From: Catonia carolina
Lineage: Eukaryota; Arthropoda; Insecta; Hemiptera; Achilidae
Direction: 5' to 3'
NCBI GenBank assembly: GCA_035578175.1
Contig: JAQMRL010000008.1
Coordinates: forward strand, 59,700,541-59,764,540
Length of the DNA: 64,000 bases
In this document: piece after piece, positions 20,583-32,560 of the stretch
How the letters are laid out: every line of letters begins with the position of its first letter
How positions within the stretch are numbered: the stretch's first letter is position 1
Translations under genes and position numbers: made by a program
Notes under the pieces: generated by a model
Database searches by the model: none
What the model was told of the DNA's origin: nothing
The model's input: the letters and a program-made list of their open reading frames with translations, nothing else

Positions 20583-23317
20583 TGTATTTAAAATATTTTA
20601 AAGATTTTAACATTTCGCCATTACCTTCGCTCCATGTAATAGAAATATTAAAATTCGTTAAGAAAAATTTAAATATATTTTGTAAATAGCTTTAATCATC
20701 AATGCAATATGCGCAATAAATTTTCATTCCGTACAGGCAAACACAAAAAAAAAAATACTACAAATACAAGACCGGGGCACATTACACAGTACTATCAATT
20801 ATTATAATGTGTTACCCTAAAGAATACAAGAAAATAATTACGAAAAATTTGTAATGATTAAAAAAATTCAATCATATTTTGGTATTGAATAGGCCTACTT
20901 TTCTTCGTGTTTTAAGTTTTATTACGATACTGTACATTCAGCAGCTCAATTCCTGTACATGTTGTTTAAATGGCTGTGAGGAATTTTACTTAAAGAAGAT
21001 GTACAATCCGTGAGTTTAACTGTGTCTCTCACGCGGCCGAGCTTTTACTAGTCTAACTAAAAACATCATCTGCGTTGGTGAATATGCTGTCACTACGGAA
21101 ATTCGAAATTTAAAATAACGTTTCATGAAAGATAAAGATATAGGCTTTATGTAAAACTACCATTTAAAATTTAAGATTTTAAAGTTTTTCAGCTAAATGG
21201 ATAATTTACACGTCAATTTATTATGTAATGAGTACGATTTTTGTAGAAGTGCACGATAATGACCCCGCACTGCTACCCACTCTATCGCCGTGTTCTCAAG
21301 GTCAGAGTTACCTTTAAAAATCAAGAACTGTACTTAGCGGTACATTCTCCGTTTATAACTACGGGTGTGACCCGTTATTCAGACCAAGAGACCTCTACTC
21401 CATTTTCGATTTAGACATCGCACAGTTGGGAAGTTTCATGTGGGTAGATCACGGGCTGATTGGTTTTGATGGTCATCTAGTCGTTCGTAAAATTTACTAT
21501 AGAAGGACCCGGTTAGCTCCTTTACTATCGGAATTTTTAAATCGTCGTGAGGGTTTTATTGCTTACATAAAAAGGAGCGCCAGAAGCAAATCATAATAAT
21601 TTTGATTGTAAGGCTTGGTTGTTTTTAATTTACTCTCTTCCGCTACTCCGAAGAGCTGGACACCATAAATCTAGATTGGTCTCAAAAGGTTTTTGCATAT
21701 TAAAATTTTAGAACGGAGGTTCAATTTCGATCGAGGGTTAATTCAGCAGAAGAGAAGTTTCTTGCGGCCGTAAAGTTCTGTATGTTTTATACGCAGATGA
21801 TGCTTCCAAGTTAGTCACCTGTCAAGCTATAAGCCAAGATATCGCACCACTCTGGCCTGGGGGATATGAATGTTACATCACAGGTGGACAAATTTGACGT
21901 CGTAAGGTAAACGGAGAATAGACCTACTTTAACCATTACAAAGAAAATAAAATCTAAAAATAATTGATATTCACACATTAAATTTAGTCCAACTGATTAG
22001 TTTTATAGATAAAATAAAGAAATGGAATACGAGTATATTGTAAAAATTGGTGATTTTATTCTGTAATAGCTTACTAATTTGTGTAGCATTGGATCACAAA
22101 TATTTTTATTTTTTTAAAAGCTCAAAATTTATATGATACATTTATTGAGTAACATAAAAAAATCTAAAGTTTGAATGAAATGTAAAAACAATATTTCCTG
22201 ATATTTTTAATATAAATAAAAATATCTATAAATCCGAATCTATTTTAGAATATATCAAATCAGTTAGTTATTTATTTTCGTTAAATAATTTTTTCATTTT
22301 TCGTCAGTGAAAAATAAATAAATTAAACTGAATATTTATACTATTTATTATTACGGTTTTTAGATTAATAAAATTTAAAATATTCGAATACATAGAATAC
22401 ACATCATATTTTTTATATTCTATTGTAATACTTAAATATTTTTTAAATTATATTTGAATTTTATTATATTTATTTTAAATTCATGAATTATATTCCTGAT
22501 ATATTGTTATAAATTGTCGAGTAATGTAATAAAAAAAATGAGTAACAAAGAATGTTAAAATTAAAAACAAGGGAAAATATATCCTGAATTCGTTTAAATA
22601 TTTACAAGGAATTAGATGAATTTTTAAAAAGCATTCTCATCATTTTTTAACACTATTGCTATTACTGTACGAGCGGGTTAAATCTTAAAATTAAATTTCC
22701 GCTAGAAAATGTTAATCACGTTGGTAATTGAATGAAGATGAGTCAGAGACATAAAAGAGGCCTATTTTATGAGGTCCGTAAAACCTTTTCCGACGTCTAC
22801 ATAGCGGCTGTAGTCGTGCTTATATCACCTCATTCAGCGACCACCTTCCAATCCGCGTCCTGTCTACTACATTTTTTTATTTTTCCTCTTCAAAATCTTT
22901 TTCCTTTTCAGTCGTCTAGACGGTTATGAAATTTACAGTGTTAATTCAAATCCGTCTATTTTTATTGTTATTACTAATTTTCTTTTCGTTATTAATTTTT
23001 TAATAATAAAGTTTCCAGAATAGAAATAATTTACAAAGAATTTTCTTAATGGATGAAATAATTTCAAAAACAAAATAGATGGTTCATATTATCTGAAAAA
23101 TTAAAGAAAGAGATAAAGATGTTATATACAATAACTTTGTACAGTGATATTTAAGAAGTGGTTAAGGTAATAAATTGTTCATTGTAAGAAATCGTGTATG
23201 CTTTGAAGTGTTGTGAATTAAACAATTATAATGGATTGTTAAGAATGGAATTTTTTGATAGGAGTTCTTGTAATCGAAACTAGTAGAAACATTTGTTCGT
23301 GGTTGTTTTAAAAATGT
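20583..23317. other. Unassigned sequence with GC-richer stretch
   Basis: About 21240-21900 is GC-richer than its flanks and could be an old element or a non-coding exon; no motif was recognised. The remainder is A+T-rich. The 65-codon frame at 22732-22929 has no known motif. Confidence 0.4.
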
Positions 23318-23545
23318 CATCTATCATTTTGTTTTGTCCGTCTGTCACACACAGATGTCGGAAACTACAAGAGATAGCAAGAAACGATTTTCAGATTTGT
23401 AATTTACCAAAAAAGTTAGTGGGACTGGATTAAGTTCGAAGTTTCTGTTTCGACCGGAAGTGGCCCAAACCCGGATGTCCAGAAATCAAAGTCTTAATTT
23501 AGAAACAAAAATAGTGTCATTCGATTCTTTTTAAAGAGTAGATAC
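23318..23545 (+). repeat. Family C, locus 2
   Basis: About one and a half units. It starts with ATCTATCATTTTGTTTTGTC and continues through CGGAAACTACAAGAGATAGC, GTTAGTGGG and CGACCGGAAGTGGCCC to GTGTCATTCGATTC. Confidence 0.8.
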
Positions 23546-23824
23546 AGAAATCACTAATGATTTTTACCATAAGTCAAAGGTAAACCTATTTAAAAGTAGT
23601 CACCAATTATGAGACACGTCGTTTCATGAAGGGGATTTTTTATGTCTTCGATTTCTTTCTACTATGTTCCAGTATAGCGGCGAAAATGTTAGATGGATTC
23701 GATAATGTTGTAAACTATCAGACCGCAGGTATAAAAATAGCGCCACAAGTTGTGACTCGGTCGGCTTCCAGAGCTGGAAGAGTGAGTTCGTGTTCACCGT
23801 GTCTGTCGCGCATCATAGATTTCG

Positions 23825-24525
23825 ACTAACGCGCTAACATTATTTTTGCTCTAAGTTGCAAAAACAGTGTCAAGGAAGCTCATGAAATGTTCTAATTAGT
23901 GTATGGCAATAATGTGGTAACTCTGAAACTGTTTACAAGTGGTATGAGAGATTTAAAAGCGGAAATGAGTCTATTGAAGACAAAGGACAGTCAAGAGGTC
24001 CTTCAACCTCAAAAAAACGAAAACTTGCAAAAAGTGGCAAAACTGGTTCGTTCAAACAGGCGGTTAACTATTTGAGAGCTTAACGAAGAACTTTCATATC
24101 GGACGGATCCTTTGCAGAACAAATTAACCGATAATTTGGAAATAAGACGAGTGAGTGCAAAATTTGCTCCCAGGCTTTTGTTCCCCGTGTCACGTCTCGC
24201 TTCTGATCCGCGAGTTTTTGGCCAAAACAAAGATTCCGTTCTGTTGACACCCACCTTTCTTCTGGCTCTTCCCAAAAATATAAACTGTGCTGAAAGGAAA
24301 ACGTCTTGACACCATTCCCGACATTAAGAGAGACCACAATAGTGCAGCTGTAGGCCCTTCCGATTAAAGCCTTCCAGAAATTCTTCCAATCATGGAATCA
24401 ACGTTGGGATAAATGCAACGCTAACCAAGGAGAGTATTTTGAAGAAGATTAATTCAAATTTGATGTAAGCATACTACTTAGTTCGTAATAAAATTATTCA
24501 CTATTTTTTTTTATCACACCTCGTA
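23825..24525 (+). pseudogene. Mariner transposon with internally deleted transposase
   Basis: N-terminal and C-terminal pieces of a mariner transposase are joined with the catalytic core missing. The left part reads KEAHEMF, a stop, then LVYGNNVVTLK, and later AKLVRSNRRLTI with ELNEEL. NKLTDNLEIRRVSAKFAPRL follows near 24115-24175. These are the two helix-turn-helix DNA-binding modules and linker of mariner proteins. The right part, near 24265-24450, reads across frames as a LDTIPDIK-like block and an ending with NQGEYFE(E)D-like codons, the usual mariner C-terminus. The DD34D catalytic region is deleted and several frameshifts are present. The 3' tip TTATCACACCTCGTA is a typical mariner end. 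The 5' TIR was not found, so the left boundary is the start of coding similarity. Confidence 0.88.
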
Positions 24526-24547
24526 CTTATTCATATACTTATTCCAT

Positions 24548-24710
24548 ATTTCGACTGGTTTGATGCAGTTCTCCAAGCTGTTCTATCTTGCTCAAGTCGT
24601 TTCATATCTACTTACCTGTAACACCCAACGTCTTTTGTAATTTGTAATTTTTTTATATATTCTAACTTTTGCCTCCCCCTACAATTCACTCCCTCAATAT
24701 TACCCTTGAA
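24548..24710 (-). mobile_element. LINE type I 3' tail (5'-truncated)
   Basis: Minus-strand copy of the last ~160 bp of the LINE at 8298-9296. It includes TTCGACTGGTTTGATGCAG, CAAGTCGTTTCATATCTAC and CCTACAATTCACTCCCTCA. It lies 22 bp after the mariner 3' end. Confidence 0.85.
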
Positions 24711-26221
24711 CATAAATTAAACGTCGACTTAATTACTATTTCTGATTATATGTCCAAAGAAGGATATTCTCTTTTTCTCATCGTTTCTATTACCGATTCG
24801 TTTCTATACATTGTTACATAGTTGAAAATCGTTTTACTTGTTCTACAAATTATTGTTACGTAATTTTTTTTCTCAAGTTTATTTTAAATATAAATTTTAT
24901 TTCTACAATTTTTGATTTCTTTTCCATTCACTGTCAAAAGTTAACCCTTATTATCTTATACTTTCATAATTTATAAATTGAATGGTTGAAGAACCTTTAA
25001 TTAATTGACTGGGTATCTGTGTTTGTCTTTATTAAATTATTGAAATTAAACTTGAACATATTTAACGTCGACTTAATTACTATTTTGTTGATTTATGTAA
25101 CTATTTAGCAACGAAGAACCTCAAACATGTAGGACTGAATAAGTGAATGAAATGAAGCAAGTAGAATCTATGGAGGGTTTGATAAAACGGACAGTTTTAC
25201 GTATTTAGGTCCTTTGTTTGTGAAAAAATGTCGTGAAAATAGCCGAGAAATATTCCATAAAATGATATCGAAATCAATTGTCTTTCCAACAAAAAGAACT
25301 CTAGTTATATATTTTAATCTCGATCCTCGAAAATAATTTAACGGTTATTTAAGAGTGTTCGTTAATATTTATCGTGACAAGGGGTGTTCCTTTCTATGAG
25401 AAATTAATAGATTTTTAAAGTATTTGTCTTTGGAATATAGCCTATGATAAAAATCCCATAAATATGTGTTTTGTTAATTAGTAGTAATTAATAAAGTGGT
25501 TTAGCTGAATTTCCATGTTATTGTTCGCTCGATAAATTCAATTCAATAGCTTAGAACGGAATACTTATAATTTAATATTATTTATTAACATTTACATGGC
25601 TGGTATAATTCTGGTGTTTATTGTTTATTTTCCATATTTCAATTTGTGTTGAATTGAACCCAGTAAACTCTGTAACACGTAGAACAAGCTATAATTGGAC
25701 GCAAGTTTAACAAGATTGTGGTACAGTGGATTAACGGACCTCTCTCACCACCTCTGAACTCGCTCATCGTTCACCCCGTCCCTCCCTTACAGTCTTCACT
25801 ACTCTTGTCACAGTAATTCTCTAGGTTGGACTTGTGGAGAGGTCACACAGTTTCCGGACAGGATGAGGGGAGTTCTCTGTCCTCAGTCAGTTGATTACAC
25901 AGCTTCAATGATCCGTATACCTGGAATCCTATATTGACCACTGTGTCATCATTATCAATGTCGTCATCATCATCAGTTAGCTTCCCATTCTCTTCTCCTC
26001 TCTCTCACACATTGTTATTGTAACTTGCAACACGACATGCCTTGTAACGCTCCTGGTGGCACGCCCACAAATTAGTATTCATTTCTAATGTTTACATAAA
26101 TACATCGGTCGTATACGTTGGTATTGATTTCACATACCGCTTGTTTATAAACCGTTTTCATCAACTTTTGATTTCATATCTGGTTTTTAATCTATTTTTG
26201 TTAAATGTTATGTTATTTGCG
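24711..26221. other. Unassigned sequence with a GC-richer patch
   Basis: A+T-rich, except 25720-26070, which is GC-richer and includes a GTCATCATC-type run. No open frame or repeat match was found. It could be a host exon or regulatory DNA. Confidence 0.4.
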
Positions 26222-26255
26222 TCATTAGTCGAAAGGCTGGCTTGAACCTCTAGAG

Positions 26256-26532
26256 CAGTGTTTCCCAAACTTTTTTTTCTCGCAGCACACTACAAAACAA
26301 AACGGCCAATAGCCGCGGCACACCTATTACTTTATGCCATTGATTAAACTTAAGTACTTGATATAAACGTACTTATATCATACTTATACATACTTACTTA
26401 TAGTCATCAGCTAGGCATTATTTTGTTGGACCGTTTAAATTTAATTTAATTTATTTTTCTTGAGTTCCGCGGCTCACTTGGCCGGCCTCGCAGCACACCA
26501 GTGTGCCGCGGCACACAGTTTGGGAACCTCTG
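26256..26532. mobile_element. Non-autonomous hAT element
   Basis: The tips CAGTGTTTCCCAAAC and (reverse complement) CAGAGGTTCCCAAAC pair. An exact 8-bp duplication CTCTAGAG flanks it (26248-26255 and 26533-26540). An 8-bp duplication with CAG(A/T)G-type tips is the hAT signature. At 277 bp with no transposase it is a MITE. It carries GCCGCGGCACAC blocks near both ends. Confidence 0.95.
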
Positions 26533-26806
26533 CTCTAGAGGCTTTATTAAGTAAAACGAGGAGTGAAGTTGTTTACCTTTCTCACTAAGTGGAAAAGTAT
26601 CCTTATCAGCATCCCAGGCCCTTTGTAAAGCATCTACTTTCCACCCTGCAAATGACACCTTCACTTCAATAATGAAATTCATTACTCTTAGAGGAGATAA
26701 TTCTGACAAGTGTCTTTTACACCTCTACTTCTGTTTTTTAATGTTTCAGTCGTATTAGCTGACCGTGTGATAAGAAACATAACTATTATGCAGCCCTGAA
26801 ACTAGC

Positions 26807-27449
26807 TTTTTTGTCATCAGTCTCTCGACTGGTTTGATGCAGTTCTCCAACCTGTTCTATTTTGCGCAAGTCGTTTCATATCTACATACCTGTATCACCC
26901 CACGTCTTTTGTGATTTGTAATTTTTTTATTCATTCTAACCTTTGCCTCCCCCTACAATTCACTCCCTCATTATTACCCTCCATTATTAGACCAATAACT
27001 AGATATCTTAAGATATGCCCAACTAGCCTATCCCTTCTTCTGATCAGATGCTTCCATATATTTCTTTTTTCATCCTCTCGCCTAAGAACCTCTAAATTAC
27101 TTATTTTGTCCATTCACCTAACCTTTAACATTTTCTTATAACACCACATTTCAAAAGCTTCTATCCTCTTCTTTTCTACAACACTTATCACCCACCTTTC
27201 ACTCCCGTATAATTCTACACTCCAAAAATAATGTTTTAAAAAATGTTTCCTAATCTGTAACTCAATGTTTGTAGTTAGTAAGTTGTTTTTCATTTCAAAG
27301 GCTTTTCTAGCTTGAGCAATTCTGCTTTTGATATCACTTGTGCTTCCACCATCATTTGTTATTTTACTCCCTGGGTAGCAGAATTCCTCAACTTCCTGTA
27401 TGTTTTCGTTGCCTGCTTTTAAATTTCCCATCTCTTCTAAACCACTCTT
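26807..27449 (-). mobile_element. 5'-truncated LINE type I inserted in family A
   Basis: A minus-strand LINE copy that starts (5') inside the reverse transcriptase thumb region and runs to the 3' end, CTGATGACAAAAAA. The coding remnant gives VEEFCYPGSKITNDGGS, AFEMWCYKKMLKVR, KISNLEVLRREDEKRNIWKH and RDRLVGHILRY in two frames. The 5-bp sequence CTAGC lies at both borders (26802-26806 and 27450-27454), consistent with target-primed reverse transcription. The frames 27114-27431 and 26931-27113 are pieces of one protein split by a frameshift. Confidence 0.92.
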
Positions 27450-27707
27450 CTAGCATATAGAGTGCAAATAATTTAACACTCTACCTGCCTGTCGTGATAA
27501 ATTTTGTTGAATATTAGTAAAATTTATCATCAGCATTGGAAGCTTGTTAACCTTTCTCTTGCAAAAACTGGCCATTACTAAAGCCCTAACAGCCATGACT
27601 AATATATGGTAATTATTATCGCGTGAAGACATGATACAAGTAGCTACACCCTGCGGTGGCTGCTGTAAATGACTTCTGGTGGTTTGGAGTGTTCACGTCA
27701 CAAAAAT

Positions 27708-28010
27708 ATAAGTGAGGAATTGCCTTCCTCACTGAGTGGAAACGTATGCTTATCAGCATGCTCTGAAAAGCTTCTACTTTTCACTCTGTAAAATACACCT
27801 TCACTTCATTCGCCACAGGGTCTGGCTGTATAGTGAAATTCATTTTTTCCCGAGGAGATAACTTTGACTTTTACACCTCAACCTGTTCTTAAATAGTTCA
27901 GAATTATATAATTTTACTAACCATATGATAAGAAACAGAACTATTTTTTGTAGCTTTGGAACTAGCAGATTGCGTGCAATTTAATTAAACTCCCCACCTG
28001 CTTGTTATGG
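27708..28010 (+). repeat. Family A, copy 4 (5'-truncated)
   Basis: Begins at ATTGCCTTCCTCACTGAG and runs to CCCCACCTGCTTGTTATGG. It lies about 210 bp downstream of copy 3 in the same orientation. Confidence 0.85.
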
Positions 28011-28745
28011 ACCTCGTCAGCTTTATGAATGTGTAAAATACCATGGTGTATGTGTTGAGTGTGTGGTATTTAAGTGAGTGTTGAAACGTGTGTTGTTTAT
28101 AACGTAGTATGATTATTGTGTGTAGTGTAAGAGCAACCTTTGTGTAGTTCTGAAGTAAGCTTTGCTCTTAGCTGGGGTTTCAGGATTTAATTATAATTAA
28201 TAAATATAATAACACACTCTTCCAAATTGTTTCTGATTACTGATATTTGGTCATACCTCTAGTCGATATAGAAACTATTCCTAGTTTGTAGATATTAATT
28301 TGCGTTTAATTTTTCATTGTCCAAAATTTTTTTCTGCAGTCATTTGTTTTTATGTAATTAATCAGTATGTTTGTTCATTTGGATATATTTTCCAATTTTA
28401 AAATTATATAGTGTGTTTGGTAATTAGGAGTATGTATAGATAGAAAATATAGAATTTCCTGTGTTATTAGTTTAATGAAAAACGTTTCTATTAATAATAT
28501 GAAGCATGATACATTGGTTATTATGGTCAAGTAATAAATCATCAAATTTAGATATATATGTTATGAATGATGTATTTTTATATAGAAAACAAGATATGAA
28601 ACCGGACTTTACCTCTGATGCATGAGGAATTAATTAATCTATTATCCATTATTTCATAAAATGTTTCAAACGGATTTTGATTAATCTATGAAACTGTAAT
28701 TAAAATATTTCACAACATTAAAACAAACTACAAAACGTTAGAATT
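28011..28745. other. Unassigned A+T-rich sequence
   Basis: No gene or shared repeat was recognised. Confidence 0.5.
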
Positions 28746-30177
28746 ACTTTTGCCCTACATGAATATATAGGGAAGGAAAGTATTGTTTTCATGAAAATTT
28801 TTCGAAATCGAGTTTTTACCTGAAATACACATTTTTGGACCTCGTGAACGTATGACATGTTTTTAGCGATTGGTCTGTGTATTAACAAAATATTTTAAGA
28901 ACGGAATATCGTACAAAGTTGAAACTTTTAATTCAATGTAAGTACCACTAGAGGACTTGACACGAACATTGGACAACCGGAGTAGTAGTTTATTCGTGCG
29001 ATTTTTAACTTTTTTGAACGACTCCTACGATTTTTTTTAAAGAAAGCCTCATTAACTGCATATTTTATAGCCTACAAGATAGGGTAAGCGTTATGTCTTC
29101 GGGAGGCTGTGCAATCTTGGTAATTGTTTTCTTTAATTGCGGCCTTAATATATGCATTTTAGGGCAAAAGTATATAATATATACTGAAGTTTGTAGGATA
29201 TTAAGAAAATTACAACTTTTATTTCAAATATTTGTTTTTACACCGCTTATTTTAATGTCCATTAGAAATGTTCTGTATTTTTCTCAATAAAAACGGTAAA
29301 AAATTGGATTTTTAAAGATTACAGCCTTAGTACACATTTTACGACTGTAGGGTATAAAACTAAAGCTATAGAAAATTAAAAAATCTATAAATTTTTTTAA
29401 AGTTATTTTTTTGCTCTAGTCTAGTTATTTTTTGAGTCTAGTTTAGCGACAAAATTAAAGATTTTCCGTATTTTAAGTTGAAAGAGGTTGGTTTTAATTT
29501 TGCGTCATTCACTTTTGATTAAAATTAGGTTATATTTTCCTATTTACATTATTTAAAAGAATTTCTTGAGAATTGCTCAAGCTAGAAAAGCCTTTGAAAT
29601 GAAAAACAGCTTACCGAGTACAAACATTAATATACAGATTAGGAAAAATTTCTTAAAGCACTATTTTTGGAGTGTAGCATTATACGGAGTGAAACGTGGG
29701 TGATAAGGGCTGTAGAAAAGAAGAGGATGGAAGCTTTTGGAAGGTGGTATTGTAGGAAAATGTTTAAGATTAGGTAGGTGGAGGACAAAAAAAAGTAATT
29801 TAGAGGTACTTAGGCGAGTGGATGAAAAAAGAAATATATGGAAGCATCTTACCAGGAGAAGGGATAGACTAGTGGGGCATATCTTAAAACATCCAGGTAT
29901 TGGTCTATCAATAATGGAGGGTAATATTGATGGAGTGAATTGTAGGGGTAGGCAAAGGTTAGAATATAAATAAAGCAAATTACAAAAGATGTAGGGTGTT
30001 ACAGGTATGTAGATATGAAACGATTTGCGCAAAATAGTACAACTTGGAGAACTGCATCAAACCAGTTGAGAGACTGATGACAAAAAATTATTTACTAATG
30101 ATTAAACTTGTGTTATATTGGTTATTATTTGTATTGGAAAGAGAATGTCGTGTGAGTGTTTGAACCAAGTTTTTTTA
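28746..30177 (+). repeat. Family B, copy 7, split by a LINE
   Basis: Parts 28746-29570 and about 30091-30177. It has the 5' tip with ATGAATATATAGGGAAGG and the decayed 3' hairpin GTGTGAGTGTTTGAACC plus a T run. It is more diverged than copies 5 and 9. Confidence 0.85.
29571..30090 (+). mobile_element. 5'-truncated LINE type I inserted in family B
   Basis: Starts at ATTGCTCAAGCTAGAAAAGC and ends GAGAGACTGATGACAAAAAA. The coding remnant shows SNLEVLRRVDEKRNIWKHLT and RDRLVGHILKHPGI in one frame (29737-29973). The junctions interrupt family B copy 7. No clear target duplication was seen. Confidence 0.9.
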
Positions 30178-32229
30178 TTGTAATAAAGAAAAACAATACA
30201 TTGAAATTCATTTTGACGTATCCGATTTTTATTAAGCTTGACAGTAATGCAGCGTCTATCGTAGTTTGTTTGCTTTAACTTGCCTACACTAGGCTTGTTC
30301 ATATTAAATATGTGTGTAACTAGAAGTCTGTTACTGTTGGTACGAGATCAGCAACAGTAACAGCTTTCACCGACAGTGTTTCGTGTTCGACTAAAAATAA
30401 TATAAAATTTAACTTCACCACGTTTATAGTACACAGAATATTACGCTAATATTATAATACAAAATACAATAACCATAATACTTCCAGGTTAAAAATATTT
30501 TCTAATTTATTATTGCAGTCTTGAATTTTTAAGTTATTGTAATAAGTTAATTAAAATTTCTTGTTTAACCTCAAAAAAATATTTCAGCTTTGAAAAATTC
30601 TGTACCTTAATCCCAAAATTAGTTTTCACATACTTTTAACTTGATCGGCTGGGTTATATGTAAAGCTGGAACAAGCTTCAACTCATTTAACGGCGGACAA
30701 AAAATTAATTTATAACAAAATGAGCCACAGTTTTAAAAGCAGTTGCGGATGAAAAAGGCTAGGCTTAAAATTTCATTTTAACGAGGTTTCATGTGATTGC
30801 ATGTTGCTTAATCAAAAAATTTGAATATATTGATAATTTTTTTCTTCATTATTTATCAATTATTAATTAGTAATTGAAATAAATTCAATGGTTTTAAATC
30901 AAAATAATTTGAAAGGGGAAATTGTGAAGAATTAATTAAATTCAATGTAAATTTTTTTTATAACTTAAATCAAATTCGCTTGTTTTTTTATAATATAAAC
31001 TGAAAATTTGTTAAAGTGTTTTATATACAAGCCAATTAGTTGTTTAGCTACAGCCTAATTAATTTCATAACATTGGTCAAAATTATGTAAAAACATTTTT
31101 TTACAATTTTTTGGCAAACCATCACCAATCCTATTATTACCGTAAATTTATTTTGTTACAGATTAGCCATATATATTGTAATATTTATTATCTCTGACCA
31201 GGAAGTTGTTTAAAGAACAATGTCGTTTTATGATAAAAAAAACCTTAACAATATTTTACTGTATTTTATTAACTGTATTATTTACGAATCATTTGTTTTA
31301 TTTCAATTAAAAATACCGTTTTTAAAAATACCATGAAAAATTGTTTGTTGCATAGTATTTTATAAGCTATTCATCAAAATAGGTGCTTTATGTTTTCTTT
31401 TATTTAGACAAAGAAGTATAATATTAGTTACATAATTTACCTAATCCTGTTAGTTACTTGAAAGGTTATTATTAAAAGTTGTTACTTTATTTCATTTAGT
31501 TTTTGTTTCGCTATTTTCCATTAAAATTCTAAACCATAAAGTATTAATGTATTTTCTTTTCCTATTTGTGCTATGAATAATAAAAGTCGTTGCAATAAAA
31601 CTACAGTTTCACAAGGTTTTTTTCTTTCTATAGTTTTACGTCAAATATTGGCTTACTGCGTTCAGTTTTCAAGATACCATCCCGAACAACCCCAAGTCGT
31701 CGTAGTCGCGGGGACAAATTGCTAAGTTATTACATGTTGTAAGACTAATATTAGCGCCGGCGGGAAACGTCAGGACCAACACGTTTTTCATTATTCGGCA
31801 ACGCTTTTATTTGTTCCAAGTCTAATCGCTTCTTCCACTCACTTGCACCGTCTGCTTCAAAATTATTCTTGTCACATTTTACTTCTATCTTTCTTACTCT
31901 TAAGAGTCGTTTTCTTTTTTTCACTCTTTTTTCCGACCCTGTTTTATCGTCATTTGCTCTTTTATTTTTAATTTTTCCATGAATATAATTTTTATCTTTT
32001 GAAGTTATGTAGGCTTAAATAAAATTCAAAACGCAAAATTTTAATAATGTTGTAGGCCTGTATTGTTTTGTGTAATGAAATTTGAATAATTAAAAACTTT
32101 TAATACAATGCCATTAATAATGTGGTTCATTTATTTTGTATCTAGAACTGTACCTATTTTGTACACCATCTAGTTTACATTTTATCACATTCTGCTTGTC
32201 ATAGTGCGTAAAGTAAGCTCCTTCATTAA
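30178..32229. other. Unassigned, very A+T-rich sequence
   Basis: No coding similarity, structured RNA or shared repeat was identified over about 2 kb. This is the longest stretch without a recognised element in the middle of the window. Confidence 0.5.
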
Positions 32230-32560
32230 GCTATCCTTAGATTAAGAAAGTTTCAATTGGATTTACTGCCTGTCCACCTTTTCCTCGGATGACCAAAACG
32301 TCTTCCCTTCATCCGTTCCAGATGACTACTCAAGTTGATTCTGTACTCATTGTTCTTCTTCTCCAGGCTAAATATTTGCAACTATCTTATAACGTCACTT
32401 GTCAAGAGTTATTATAACGTCCTCAAGAGTGCAGCTCTTTGCTGCCCGAAGAAATTTCATTTCCGCAACTCTGACTTGTCTTCGTTCTCTATATGAAATC
32501 ACCCATACCTTCGTGCCATACATTATAACTGTCACCGCCATAGTTTTTGTAGAACTTAAG
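32230..32560 (-). pseudogene. LINE type II C-terminal remnant
   Basis: The minus-strand reading gives KFYKTMAVTVIMYGTKVWVI, then AEMKFLRAAKSCTLEDVI near 32450, and later a GRRFGHPRKRW-like end near 32290. The plan (PVLxYGSExW, AEMKFLR, basic GRPRKRW end) is that of the LINE at 6585-7130. Stops interrupt it and the catalytic domain is absent. Confidence 0.82.

Larger units (their letters stand above)
26222..27495 (+). repeat. Family A, copy 3, split by two insertions
   Basis: Present as 26222-26255, 26533-26806 and 27450-27495. The parts rejoin into a normal family A copy when the hAT element and the LINE piece are removed. This gives the order of events: A first, the other two later. Confidence 0.9.

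Noticed and set aside
24009..24337. Two overlapping minus-strand frames of 85-88 codons
   Set aside because: They are antisense to the mariner transposase remnant, whose plus-strand motifs are recognisable.
29661..30032. 123-codon minus-strand frame
   Set aside because: It is antisense to LINE sequence whose plus-strand reading matches reverse transcriptase C-termini.
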